Below, piece by piece: positions 22,628 to 33,558 of a DNA stretch of 64,000 nucleotides. A model generated the notes under the pieces. That model saw only the letters and a list, made by a program, of their open reading frames with translations. It was not told where the DNA came from and made no database searches. The position numbers and the translations under genes are program-made. Every line of letters begins with the position of its first letter. The stretch's first letter is position 1. The DNA is from Tricholoma matsutake (lineage: Eukaryota > Basidiomycota > Agaricomycetes > Agaricales > Tricholomataceae): positions 13,640,001 through 13,704,000 of the forward strand of contig AP026540.1 of the NCBI GenBank assembly GCA_026075535.2, in the 5' to 3' direction.

Positions 22628-22906
22628 TCACTTTCTCATCAATTTCCAACAATCATCTTGATCAAAGCAAGACCACAAATCTTTGCCTGAAGGCAATCTG
22701 ATGCCCTTTGCAGAATTACTGCACTCTGGATTGGTGACAGCAGCGATATTCAGTGTTTGATTGGTGTAAGGAGTAGTGACAAAATAATCATCCTCTTCAG
22801 AGTGAGCTTCTTCTGTGGGCATCACACTGGCCACTACAAGACTTTCACTGGAAGCGTATGCTGTAGCAGCAAGGACTTCTTTGTTACACACTAGAATAGT
22901 TGTCAC
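22628..22906 (-). CDS. Unrecognised exon-like ORF, possibly 5' part of the deaminase-like gene
   Basis: A 92-aa reading frame containing TEEAHSEEDDYFVTTPYT and GKDLWSCFDQDDCWKL. Its acidic, non-repetitive composition looks coding and it lies upstream of the deaminase-like exon on the same strand. No family recognised; splice connection not established. Confidence 0.3.
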   Translation of the reverse strand: MTTILVCNKEVLAATAYASSESLVVASVMPTEEAHSEEDDYFVTTPYTNQTLNIAAVTNPECSNSAKGIRLPSGKDLWSCFDQDDCWKLMRK

Positions 22907-22909
22907 TGC

Positions 22910-24180
22910 ATCAACCTTTCTGTGGACTGGTAGATTCTGGATGGGAGGAGCATCTGTGGCAGGGAGTGTGGCATTTCCCTGATTGATAGTAGTGAGTAAG
23001 CAGAGAAGAAGGGTGAGATTTCAAAATTTCATATAAAGCACCAAATTCAAGTTTGAGTCAGGCTCTGCCTGATTAGGAGAGCTTCGAAGTATCTGCACTG
23101 AATTGGTGGTCATTGGAACTGAAATCAATAGGTGGTGGTACAATGATGGGATGAGACAATGGATGCCGGCATTTGACTCAGAGTCACTGTTCAAGTTATA
23201 AACTGTATACAAACATGAGAAAAGACTCTCGGACTCTCTGCTACCACAAAGCTCCAGTGTTCCTAAGATGGAAATGCACCTGATCTGCCAAGCATAGGGT
23301 AGAATCATGTAGTAAGAGGTAGTAAGTATGTGATATATGCATATGATCATGATCCGGTGGCTCCTTATAAGTTATAACATCTGAGTCTCATGCTGTCTCA
23401 CAGTATATTGCTATATCATGAGATGATATCATTTGCTGCAATGAACCAGAATGCCAGAATCTCTGACTCAGAGTCTTTTCCTTGTAACTACATACATATG
23501 GAATGGGTCACCTAGTGGCTGCTACTTTTGTATAGCCACCAATCTGACTGGCAAATTTTTTTTAATAAAGTATGACTTAAAATGAGCATGAGAAGACTAT
23601 AAGAACATTACAAGATTCAATTATGTAGATTTTGTAGCCAAAAAATGGTCAGGAGTACAGTAAAGGTTAGGCTGGTGGCATTGACTAGTAATCAGGGGGC
23701 CGTGGCAACATTGAAAATTTGAACACGACAAATCTATGGCCGACCAAAGAAACAGCATAAAGCCAGCAGAACGAGCTTGTGCTGGGAAAATCTTGCACAA
23801 CAATTTGATGCTTAGTAATTTAGTAATACACAGGTACCAGTTGCAGTTTGTATTTGAAAGCATGTTAGGGTTAAGGTTAACTGCAGGCAAATATTACACA
23901 GCCACTGAAATTTGATGGCATGGTCCCAAAATTCAAGTTTAATGTCCTAGGCCAAGCTGACATATTGAAAGAAGACAAATACATCAAAAATCTGGTATAT
24001 AGAAAGATGCTACCTGTGCACAGAGATTGAAATAGAAGAAATGTTGCCTATGGGAGTATCACTGAACTGGGTCTTCAAGTTCACCATCACACTGGCTGCA
24101 GTGATCATGATACAACAGCCTTAGACTCGTGACCCTCGTACGAGTATGAGTAAGCATCGATACCTTGTAGAGGGACTGGA
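22910..24180. other. No recognisable gene
   Basis: Short minus-strand ORFs (23021-23350, 23621-23890) have no motifs. It is probably the spacer between the deaminase-like and JmjC-like genes, AT-rich and without clear repeats. Confidence 0.35.
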
Positions 24181-24185
24181 CAATG

Positions 24186-26051
24186 CTAAAGTGACTGTAA
24201 TAATGGTAGGGTACCACATCTCCTGCATTTGTGTGGACATGAGCAATCAGCTATGACATCTGTCAGTGAGCATGTGAAGACAGTCTGAACATTGGATATA
24301 CCATCATCATCTGAGTTGCTCAGATCACCATCATCATCACTACTGGACTGGTCTTCATCATCACTGTCTGAATCGCTTTCTTCACTGCCATGGTCAGAGT
24401 CATCTGAGGAATTCATGTCAGAATCTGATTCCATAACCAGATCATTGTACTGCTGTATGAAGTCCAGGTCCACAGGAGTTGCCCCAAGGCTCAGGATATC
24501 ATGGCCTGCGACGTCTTTGTAAGTAGATTGTGTTTAAATAAAGTGTAATACCTACATCTTGTGTATGAGGATAACACTCCTGCCCTAGCCTTAACAACAT
24601 ATCTTGGTCCTGCCCACTCGAAGCCCTTGCTAACCCCAAAATCCAGATCATAAGGGAAATACTTCTTTAGTAAATCTGTCAGAACATCTGCTGTGCACTC
24701 CAACACTTCACCTTGAGCATCATTCTCTTCTGCCATGGTCTTAGTATATGAGATCAGTGCTACAATATGCAGGGAGAGTAGGTCCTTGAATATGAGGCCA
24801 CCATTGATGAATAATTCCTTCTCGGAGTCAAGAAACAGATAGCATGCACACCACCAATGACAAAGGTCCCTAGATAGCCCACGGTAATGGATAGTGCACA
24901 GCCAATCATAGTCATGTTTAGGTCCATGTCAATATTTCTTCCTGTATGCCAGAGGGTTGATGAGATCCCCAAGTTCCATGACGATGCATAACATGAACAG
25001 GTCAAGCACCCCTTCAAAGGTGGAGACATTGGGAACATGACAAGTGGGCGGTGGCATTGACAAATCTAGTTTAGACCTGCACTTGATGAGGACATAGTGA
25101 AGATAAGTAACCATCCTTCAAAGTAGAAGATGCACATCATGACTGTGTTCCATGTTCATCACCCTCTCGCTAGCAACAAACATATGATAAAGCCCAAAAA
25201 CCATGTCTTGGATTGTGGACATCATGTAAAAATGACCTCCATGACAAATTGCAGATTCTGGTGTCACAACAAAATGTGGTGTGTTTGGCCGCATTAACCT
25301 ATAGGACAATGGTTATGAATATGGGGGTGCCAAGCAGATACAACTTACATTTGGGATCCAGGACAAAGAAGGACTGCCTCAAGGTCCCACTTTGCCAGGT
25401 TGGCAGCAGAAATATTGTATTCTTCAGTGAATAGCATAGCATCAGAGAAATGCATTGACCCAGGTTTGGGCTTTGCAACAATCCACCATTTCATGCCAGT
25501 TTGGGTGTCGATGTAAGTGCAGAAGCCATTGCAATCAATATGCCAGAGATGATGTTGCCACAAGGCCCCATCTAGTACTTGCCATTGGAAATGAAATAGC
25601 CTGGCTACACATCGGTAAATTGACAGTGGCACTGAACACTGCAAGATCAGAAGCAAATGACATGAGAGGATGAGGGGCAGACAGCATTGGGAAGTCCAGT
25701 GCATTGAGGATTTTACTTTTCTCTCTATGACACCTCAGCATATCTTCTAAAGTACCCTTCAGGTGGTGAGATGATTTGGCTTCAAAGGAGTTTGCAATTG
25801 AGTAATCTGGCACATAATCAGGATGTCCAAACACAACAAGAATACACTTCAAACACACCATGAATTGTCACAGACTTGTACAGGTCCCCTAATGTTTTCA
25901 AACCCTTTTCATCGAAAGCGAGTGTAGGCTCAAATTGGTCATGTATTACAACATGTTTTTGGTGGAATATTGCTTGTATCTCTTGGTCACTCTTGCTCCC
26001 AAGTTCCTGCTTTGAGAGTATACAAAATGCACTCTCCTCTGGACAAGCCAT
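24186..26051 (-). pseudogene. JmjC-like cupin protein, decayed
   Basis: Minus-strand exons: 26051-25859 (QEIQAIFHQKHVVIHDQFEP, FDEKGLKTLGDLY), from 25806 (HLKGTLEDMLRCHREKSKIL, ALDFPMLSAPHPLMSF, RWGLVAT), then LWHIDCNGFCTYID with GMKWWIVAKP, then MRPNTPHFVVTPESAICHGG, then VSTFEGVLDLFMLCIVMELG, DYDWLCTIHYRGLSRDLCHW, and an acidic tail to 24186. WHID and the H of ICHGGH supply an HxD..H metal triad as in JmjC-type cupins. The layout matches a family I recall from Agaricomycetes, of unproven activity. Faults: a frame change between WGLVAT and WHID (about 25550) and TGA codons at 25118-25120 and after RKKY (about 24926-24928), both in a continuous frame and both fitting CGA. It neighbours the deaminase-like and Tet/JBP-like genes on the same strand. 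Confidence 0.65.
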
Positions 26052-26365
26052 CCACAGGGGTCAGCCATCTTTATAGCCCACTATGACAGCACTGTGAATA
26101 ATTTTGAACATGGAGCACTCATCAGCAAACTAATGGAGTGCCAAAAGTCACTATATTGTGGCAAATGAGTCTAGGTAGAGCTTACATGGAATGACAGGGT
26201 GTATGTAACTGGGTCATCCTTCCCAGGAGCCTATAGCTGATACTGATTTGCCTATGAATCATTTCTATGGATGGAATATGAGTTATTAGGTATGAATTAT
26301 CACACATATAACCGTGCATTTGGTTTTTCAGGTTTAATCTGCAAAGGACAATAAATTGTGTTCTT

Positions 26366-27218
26366 TTAAGATGGCAAATGACTGACCATATCCTGCATTA
26401 AGTTGATGATATCAACAAGTCTACTAACACCTCCGAATTTGATCTCCTCAAAATAGTTGTGCTCCATGGCATCTACAGACTGCAGTCCAGATTGAATTTT
26501 TGATTCAGGCTTTGGTTTTGGTTTTGGCCTTGGCTTTGACCTTGACTTTAACTTTGTTTTTGGCGGTGGAAGGGGCAATTTGTCTGTTTTCTTTGTTTTT
26601 GCCTCTCGTGTCAAGGTTCTTTCGCTTTTCGCCAGTGATTGGACTGTCCTTTTCAGTGGAGAGTGAATCATTGGAGGGTGAAGGCATCTTGCAGGGGCTT
26701 GATTCTGGAGTTGCATCATTTGGAGCCTTGTCATGCTCATTCATACTGCCCTCTCTCATGTCCACATCCACTGCACCAGATTGTTCTCCTCAGTTTGCAA
26801 CATCTCCTGTATCTGTGTCAACATCCATTGCGCTAGGATTCTCATCCTCCCCTCCAGCTCTTCCCGATTGTTCTACTTGCTGTGCGACACCTGCTCTATC
26901 CACATCACTTGCTCTATCCATGGCAATATCCATACCAGAGTTGCCAGTGAGCCTTTCTGGTCGAGCACTTCCTTGGTCATTTTGGTGTTGATAAGCCCCT
27001 CTCGCAGTGCCACTATTTCCTTGTCCATGGCTATCATCTTCCTCAGAATTCCTACCTCCAAGACGGTGCAATCCTTTGCAAATGCATTTTTTGTCTTCAT
27101 CACCATCCTCCTCCTCCTCCTCCTCCTCCTCTTCCGTGTCCACTGCAGCCCCAGGCCCACCACACACAGAGGTTGCACCATGTGCAAAGGAATTAGGAGA
27201 CTCCACATGATGGTTCAC
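26366..27218 (-). CDS. Disordered, charge-rich ORFs, unassigned
   Basis: Two overlapping minus-strand frames. 27218-26790 has a run of nine or more glutamates (about 27115-27135) and Gly/Asp/Gln-rich sequence. 26771-26505 ends in alternating Lys-Val/Lys-Ala/Lys-Thr, while the overlapping 26740-26366 frame has KPRPKPKPKPE then NYFEEIKFGGVSRLVDIINL. They may be exons of the gene starting at 28564 or N-terminal exons of the JmjC-like gene. No domain recognised. Confidence 0.35.
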
Positions 27219-27229
27219 ACGATATTCAG

Positions 27230-27840
27230 AGGTAACAACGGGGACCTTTAGTATTTGGATATCTGAGAAATTGAATTGAAGTCAGTCCATAGATAATATA
27301 AGAAGGTCTCACCAGCTGTGAACCAACTGGCATCATCATTACATATATCATGTACACCCATCACAGAGATATCTGTGAATGCTTCCACCAATAACCCTGG
27401 AATTGTTACAGTTGTTTTTGGGGTGGCAATATCAAATATAACTCTTAATAGTCATTTTTCAACCTTTCTAATTATGGTGGGTCATTTGCTACCAAATGGT
27501 TTCCAGAGCTATAATAACATTTAGGAATCAGTGGCGTCCTTCCAGTTTCAAGTGCTCTCATACCTCAAACATTTTTGTCTTCCCAAAAGACATGTTTTTT
27601 AACGAACGATTTACAAGGAGGAATAGTGGTGAAAGGGCAAGAGCAATAAATAAAGGGTTTTGTAACATTTCTGGCACTATGTCAAAATTCTTGTGGTCTA
27701 CTGAAATGCCATATCTGACACATTGTGAACATTAGGAAAGGTCTGTCATGAAATTATGCCCTTACTTTCCAAGTGCCTCCTTGAGATTGTTCTTGTCATT
27801 GGGCAAGTACAAATTACCCTGATGACTAAAGTGTTGGGGG
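27230..27840. other. No recognisable coding segment
   Basis: AT-rich stretch between the charge-rich ORFs and the next minus-strand piece; short ORFs only, no motifs. Confidence 0.3.
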
Positions 27841-27849
27841 AAAAAAACA

Positions 27850-28564
27850 TGGAGAGTGTGGCACATGTACTTGGAGAAGATAGGACAGATGAAATGCAGC
27901 AGCCACAAAGTTTTGGGTAATCTTCACCCTGTGAACATTCCCTGTGGCATGACAAACTGCATGATGACAGGCAGAGAACCAATCATCAACAGTCGTTGCA
28001 TTAAGAAACATATATGTGCTATCAGATTCCATGCTTCCGATTGCAGTTTTGACAACTTTGGGCCAGTCACCCATAGTTGCATGGCCCTGAGAGGTATATT
28101 TTTGAACAGGCAAGTAGTGTTACAGAGAAAAAGAGATGCACAATCTTATCAATGAATGGCACTTCCCCCCTTTCTTTGGAATTGCTCTCTGATGCCATAT
28201 CAAAAACAAATGTGACTACATCCAGGAGGCTATACTTCAGAAGTTCCTTCACAAGTATGTCGGCCTTTTTCTCAGGAAAGTCACTGGTTAGACAAAATCT
28301 TCACAGGACCATCAATTTCTCGATTCCTGTAAAGTATGTTGACCCAGATTGGCACAAGTTCTCCTGCTCATGAATCACACCCAAGTATGCCTTAGCAGAA
28401 TAAGCATTAACAGAAAATAATTGAAAAGTGAGTCAACTCACACACACATTAGATACCGCCGTTTCTAGTTTATCAAGACCACTGGGGGCAGAGACAACAT
28501 CCATTTTCCAAGGAATGTCTTTGAAAAAGGTGCTTGTGGTACAAAATTTCTCCTGGTTGGCCAT
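27850..28564 (-). pseudogene. Unnamed Agaricomycete gene, N-terminal part
   Basis: From an ATG at 28564 the minus strand reads MANQEKFCTTSTFFKDIPWK and DVVSAPSGLDKLETAVS, then after an intron-like gap IHEQENLCQSGSTYFTGIEK, KADILVKELLKYSLLDVVTF and NSKERGEVPFIDKIVH. The style and helical repeats resemble unnamed proteins common in Agaricomycetes. A TGA near 28312 (between LMVL and RFCLT, fitting CGA) interrupts it. Function unknown. Confidence 0.45.
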
Positions 28565-28594
28565 TTTGTCCTAGCACTGCAACCTTGAACTTCA

Positions 28595-29060
28595 AGTTAT
28601 GGCACTTGAGTGACAAGAAGTCAGACTCAACACCAGTGCAGGTGACAAAAAGTCAGACCAGCACTTTTAACTGCAGCCAGGAATATGGCAAGATATGATG
28701 AGAATGAGACTCGGACTTTAAGCTTCAAGAACAAGGGCTGCCGCCACTTTGAACTTGAATTTTGGTGGCTGTGTAGGATTTGCCTGTGGTTAACCTTAAC
28801 CCTACATTAGCATGAGAACTTGAGACAGCTGAGTCAGACATTTCAAGTTCAAGAGCCTGAGCCTGAACTTGAACTTGAAAGCTTGAAGTGTACTTCCAAC
28901 TTGAAGCTTGCCGCTTCTTTCCGTGCTCCATTTTCTCCCACTCATTTTTTGTCACCTGCAGGTCTGACTTTTTGTCACCTGTCTTGAGTCTGACTTTTCA
29001 TCACTCAATCCTACATTTGGATTCTGTCAAGTTGTCTGTGGATGCCTTTGGCACCTTGAA
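28595..29060. repeat. Inverted pair of the GACAAAAAGTCAGAC repeat
   Basis: The left half (about 28600-28660) has GTGACAAGAAGTCAGACTCA and CAGGTGACAAAAAGTCAGAC. The right half (about 28905-29010) has the complements, including TGCAGGTCTGACTTTTTGTC, TTTTCTCCCACTCA and AACTTGAAGCTTG. The arms flank a CTTGAAC-rich centre. It may be a fold-back transposon, or two LTR-like copies head to head. Confidence 0.6.
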
Positions 29061-30003
29061 CTTGAAGGCTCAACGCTGTCAAGAACCATTCCTCGCCTGA
29101 TCGGAACCCGCATCTGTCTGACCCTTTCCCACATGTTGAACCTGATTTTTGTCTATGCCTCCCAATTTCGTTCCCGGCTGCCTTGCACTGCCCACACTGC
29201 TGTGCACCAGGCCACCTTGTACAGCATCCATGGCTGCCCTCCCAAGGCTGCCATCTCTATTGCAAATTCAACTATGGATTCCTGTGTGGCTCCTGCTAGA
29301 TAATTTATCTATGCAGTCGAGACACTGCTGCAGTTTTCATTCCTGTTCTGCATTATTCTGGACTACAGTATTTAAGCTTAGTTAGTTTCGCCTTGTATTC
29401 CTCAGTTCATATATTGACATAGACTTGACTTTAATCTGCCAATCCAAACCTCCTTCTACTCCAACCTCAGTTCTCTAAGAGTCTGAACTCCATTCAACTC
29501 AACCTCCAGTCTCCCTCTGAAGTTCTAACCTCATCTGAACTTAACCTAAGTCCCTCCATACTCCTTCCCACATTTACCTGCACTTTCCCACTCCTACCTC
29601 CAAACCTCCAACTTGAAATTAGGACACCAGATGAGGTGAAGGGCACAGCTTCTTACAAGCTGAAGCCAAGTCCTTTCCATTTCCCCTCCCACAGAATCCG
29701 CAACGACCTGACAACAACACCTGCAGTGTCCGATCGGATTCCAATGAACCTTCTAGGATCAGTTCTTAACAGTATATACGAACTCACACTTCACTCATCT
29801 CTTCTCCTCCTATGACCCCAACTGAAACTTGCCAGCGCACAACCAGAAACTCTCAGCATGCCGGTACCATCCCAGGGATCTCTGCAATTCAGCAATCCAC
29901 ACTTCCTAGCCCATGACCCGCCACAACATTCGGAGTATCTTCCAGACCTTCCAACATTTTCTGACAAATCGGCTCTGGAGCCCCATCAATCAGTGCAAAC
30001 CTC
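29061..30003 (+). promoter_or_regulatory. Possible LTR/leader of the Ty3 element that follows
   Basis: Gene-free, pyrimidine-rich sequence directly before the gag start. GTATTTAAGCTTAG (about 29369) is TATA-like. I cannot fix LTR ends or a primer-binding site. Confidence 0.35.
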
Positions 30004-31010
30004 ATGTCTACTCAAGCCCAACAACCTCCCATGAATCCAGAAGAACCCCAACCCACAACTCCCCTTGAGTAGGTAGGGGGCATCAACCAGCCTGAACCCT
30101 ATGGGTTGGAAGATCGTGGTCTAGAGGATGGACCTCCCAGCGGACCAATGACCCTAGTGGTCCTGATGGCCCTGGGGGCGACCCCAATCCCAATGATCCT
30201 GATGATCAACCTCCCACAGGGGGAAACCCTGATCCAGGGGATAGGTTCATAGATGTTCTTTACAACCTCTCGGAGAGTATCCACACCCTCCGACAAAACA
30301 ATGCACCCAAGACTGAGAAAATCAAAGTTTGCGATCCCAACACCTTTGATGGCTCCAACCCAAAGAAACTTAGAGACTTCCTAGTCTTGTGTAATCTTCA
30401 TTTCCGTGACTGTCTGCATGTATTTTCTTCTGATGAGAAAAAGATCATATTTATCCTTTCTTACCTTAAAGGATCAGCTCTCAGTTGGTTTGAGCCTGGT
30501 CTTAATGACCCAACAGATTCCGCACACTGGATGTGGGACTACAAAGCTTTCCTCGCCGAGCTGGAAAGTAACTTTGGCCCGCATGACCCGGTAGGAGATG
30601 TGGAAAAAGCTCTCTCTGACTTAACAATGAAGAAAGGTGGTCATATCACAAAATATAACATTGACTTCTGGAAATTAGCTTCTAGGGTCAACTGGAATGA
30701 AGCAGCCCTTTGTGACCGCTATTTCCATGGTCTTCCGCTCCAGCTTTGCATAGAAGTTCTCTGGGGTGGTAAACCCAATACTCTTGCAGAACTGCGCTTG
30801 AAAGCACAGGACAGCGATGACATCTACTGGATGCAAGAAGATGAATCCTGTTTTGAAACAAAGATTCCAGTAACGTCACTAACTCTAGTCAGAAGGACTC
30901 TTCCAAAAGCCCTTCCCTGTTGATGAACCAAGCCTCTCAAACTCCACCTGCAGTAACACCTCCAACCAGCAGTCTTCCACGACAAAGCACACTTCCCAGG
31001 ACAAGCCCAA
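30004..31010 (+). pseudogene. Ty3/gypsy gag, broken
   Basis: Starts MSTQAQQPPMNPEEPQPTTP at 30004; the next Gln-like position is TAG (about 30070, fits CAG). A one-base shift near 30145 moves the frame into DPNPNDPDDQPPTGGNPD and FIDVLYNLSESIHTLRQ. The main gag block (to 30923) has FDGSNPKKLRDFLVLCNLHF, FILSYLKGSALSWFEP, NFGPHDPVGDVEKALSDL and ITKYNIDFWKLASRVNW. A further shift near 30895 reaches a Ser/Lys-rich tail that stops at DKPKS (about 31010), before the zinc knuckle. No protease or RT follows, so the element is truncated. It is of the same broad group as the 2.2-kb integrase fragment. Confidence 0.85.
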
Positions 31011-31019
31011 GTCGTCCAT

Positions 31020-32040
31020 CTCTGTTCTTTATCATTTTATACCTATTCTGCATCAATGCTACTACTTATTGATCACACTGCCAGATCTGCTTTCATAAGA
31101 AGAAGATCAAGCCTTCAAACGAAACTCGCTCCCACCCATAGCCATGGCCGATGATGCGAATGACCCATCTTGAGTCAGATTTGGCACGTGAAACTTTTCA
31201 TTGCAAGCTCAGAATAACCCGATAACTTGGCTTGGATGTGGAGTTTGTCAGACACGGAGGTGATATCACAGGGAACAGCCTGGGTGGCATTGGTCCAACA
31301 CTGGTATGCTTGTGATTCTGCCTTGCCAAAGTTTTCTTCATCAAACTTGACTTTCATAGCAAAGTTCCTCATACCCGGCCCGGTTCTGTTGCTCCTTCAC
31401 CTCATTACGAGTTTCCAGACCATAGTGTGTTGCCAGGGAATGTGGGGTGGTGTGATGGCCCAGGTTGTCTCACATTTGAGTCATCCTGGACATCACACGC
31501 ATCATCATGACCTGATTTAACAATACCCTGCAAGCTTGTTGTCCTTTATTTGGATCCCGACAACCAATGCAGGAGTGGTGTGGGAATGCAGCAGTCATTA
31601 TGCTGAATGACGTTGAGATGGGATGAGAAGGCTGGCCAGTGTACGCTATCGGCAATGGCCACCCCAAGAGGATGTCAGCACAGGTGAGAACCCCTGCAAT
31701 GATATCGAAGAAATTGAGTAGTTTGGGCTCGAGGCGATTGTTTTGCCCTAAAGGTACATTGTGTTAAATATCATCTCTTTTTTCTTTCTTTTGCAAAACA
31801 GGCCAGGAATGAATTCATGACGTTGGCCCATATTCAGGAAGAATGAGATGTAGCAGATAAAACTATTTCGTCCGTCGCATTCAATGATCTCCTCCCCCCC
31901 TCTATCTCCGAGTCCTCCAACGGGCAGGGTATTCGAACTGAGGAGCTCAACATGGCGTCTGTCATCTAGGCGCACCTTTCCATGACACCAACAATGTGTA
32001 TTGTCATTCCTCAAGACATACCAGAGATCATTACAAATGA
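31020..32040. other. No recognisable gene
   Basis: A minus-strand ORF (31175-31372) and another (31748-32062) have no motif I can name; some codon-like structure suggests old coding remnants. Confidence 0.3.
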
Positions 32041-32044
32041 CAGA

Positions 32045-32660
32045 TAATATCATTTCTTCCACCTGAACAACTCTCTGTTAGGATATACAAAAATCATATG
32101 TTGCAATTCTGTTAGTACAAGCATCAGTTACTGTATATCTCCTGCAAGTATCTGAGTATCTTATCAGCAAGTGGTAGCTGCCAGGATGAATGGGATATAG
32201 AGGAAATGCCAGATAAAATCATTTTTTCCACTCAAATAATTGCATATTGGGATATACAAAAATCATACATTAGTCCAAATGTCAGTTCCTGAACATCTCC
32301 TGCAAGTATCTGAGTATCTTACCAGCAAGTGGTAGGATCCAGGAAGAATGAGATATAGAGGAAATGGCAGATATAATCATTTCTTCCACTTGAACAATTG
32401 CATGTTGGGATATACAAAAATCATACATTCCAATTCTGGGAGTACAAGCATCAGTTCCTGAACATTTCCTGAAAGTATCTGAGTATCTGGTCAGCAAACT
32501 ACAAACTCTAGGAAGGATGATAGCACATTTTAAGGTCTGGATAATCTCTAGAAAGGATGTTGTTCTGAGGAAATGATAGCTAAAATCATTTCTTGTGCTT
32601 GAACAATTGCATGCTATGATATAACAATATCGTACAGCACAATCCTGTTAAAGTGTCTGA
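32045..32660 (+). repeat. Tandem repeat, about 160-bp unit, four copies
   Basis: Units share ATCATTTCTTCCACYTGAACA, GGATATACAAAAATCATA and CTGCAAGTATCTGAGTATCT. The anchor GGATATAC occurs at 32081, 32250 and 32408 (periods 169 and 158); a degenerate fourth unit follows (about 32585). Confidence 0.75.
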
Positions 32661-32679
32661 CCCCTCTTCATATTTGTTT

Positions 32680-32930
32680 GACCGTCTTTTAAGGTCTGCC
32701 CAAATTTTATCTATTGATTGCGGAGTGTTAATTGTTGATCAAATCTGTCTAGTCATACCAGATCCCTGTCATTCACTGCAATTCTGTCAGAAAAAGTGTC
32801 AGTGGCTGACCCATTGTCATCTGTATTGGATGATGTTTTAAGGCTAGATAAAATCTTATCTACTGATGGCGGAGTGTTAATCATTGATCAAATCTGTCTA
32901 GTCATACCGGACCCCTGCCGATTTCCAGAT
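32680..32930 (+). repeat. Second tandem repeat, two copies
   Basis: TTTTAAGGTCTGCCCAAATTTTATCTATTGATTGCGGAGTGTTAAT... and TTTTAAGGCTAGATAAAATCTTATCTACTGATGGCGGAGTGTTAAT... repeat with the shared end GATCAAATCTGTCTAGTCAT, about 155 bp apart. Confidence 0.65.
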
Positions 32931-33045
32931 GCATACCCTTACCCATACACCTCAAAACCCTGACCCTTTCAAGGGGTAAAGGGTTTTGGAGGGTAGGGGT
33001 AAGGGTAGCCTCAAAATACCCCAGGGTTACCCCTGCCATTCTCTA
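32925..33045. repeat. CCCTTA/TAAGGG fold-back element, copy 3
   Basis: CATACCCTTACCC, CCCTTTCAAGGGG, AGGGTTTTGGAGGGTAGGG, GGTAAGGGTAG and CCCCAGGGTTACCCC form the same palindromic layout as at 4.7 and 5.1 kb. Its right end abuts the CxC6-like fragment. Confidence 0.65.
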
Positions 33046-33273
33046 TGCAGGACGCAGCCGTTCAGCTTGATCAAGTGCCACATGTGCAAGTCCCAGTACC
33101 GCACCGCGCTCCGTGGCATCGACAAGAAGCGAATGCAGGAAAAAAGCATCCCACACATATTCGCCTGTCAACAAAAGTCGGGACGTCCAGTTGACATTGG
33201 TTGTCGTCGAAGTCATTATCAAGGATGTAGATCCGTGCAGCATCAGTTGAAGATACCCTTCAAATACTGTCAA
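33043..33273 (-). pseudogene. CxC6-like cysteine-cluster protein fragment (KDZ-associated)
   Basis: The minus strand reads NVNWTSRLLLTGEYVWDAFF and LHSLLVDATERGAVLGLAHV, matching the short block around a VWD.F.L.SLL.D motif that I recall from CxC5/CxC6-type proteins linked to KDZ transposases in basidiomycetes. The cysteine cluster that should follow is missing because the fold-back element begins there. Assignment rests on this block only. Confidence 0.45.
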
Positions 33274-33558
33274 TGCATGAGCGACTGTAACTTACCATGT
33301 CATGTTCCCAAATCTTTCTGCCAATGCACACTGAACATAGTAATGCATGGCTAAGAGTTTGTCGGGGACTGATTTGCTGCTAACCAATGATTCCGGATAT
33401 CCATATTATAAACCATATTCATGTGTTCATACGATGACCGCAATGAAAATTAAACACAATTCCACATTGTGAAAATACAAACGGCGAAAAAATAAAAGCG
33501 GATGAAAGGGTTTGTTGATCGTACAGCACAATCAATCCCCCGGGTCATCCGAAGGCAC

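Noticed and set aside
26500..26991. 163-aa plus-strand ORF rich in Leu/Ser/Pro
   Set aside because: It is the complement of the Lys/Pro-rich and Glu-rich minus-strand frames; low-complexity shadow.
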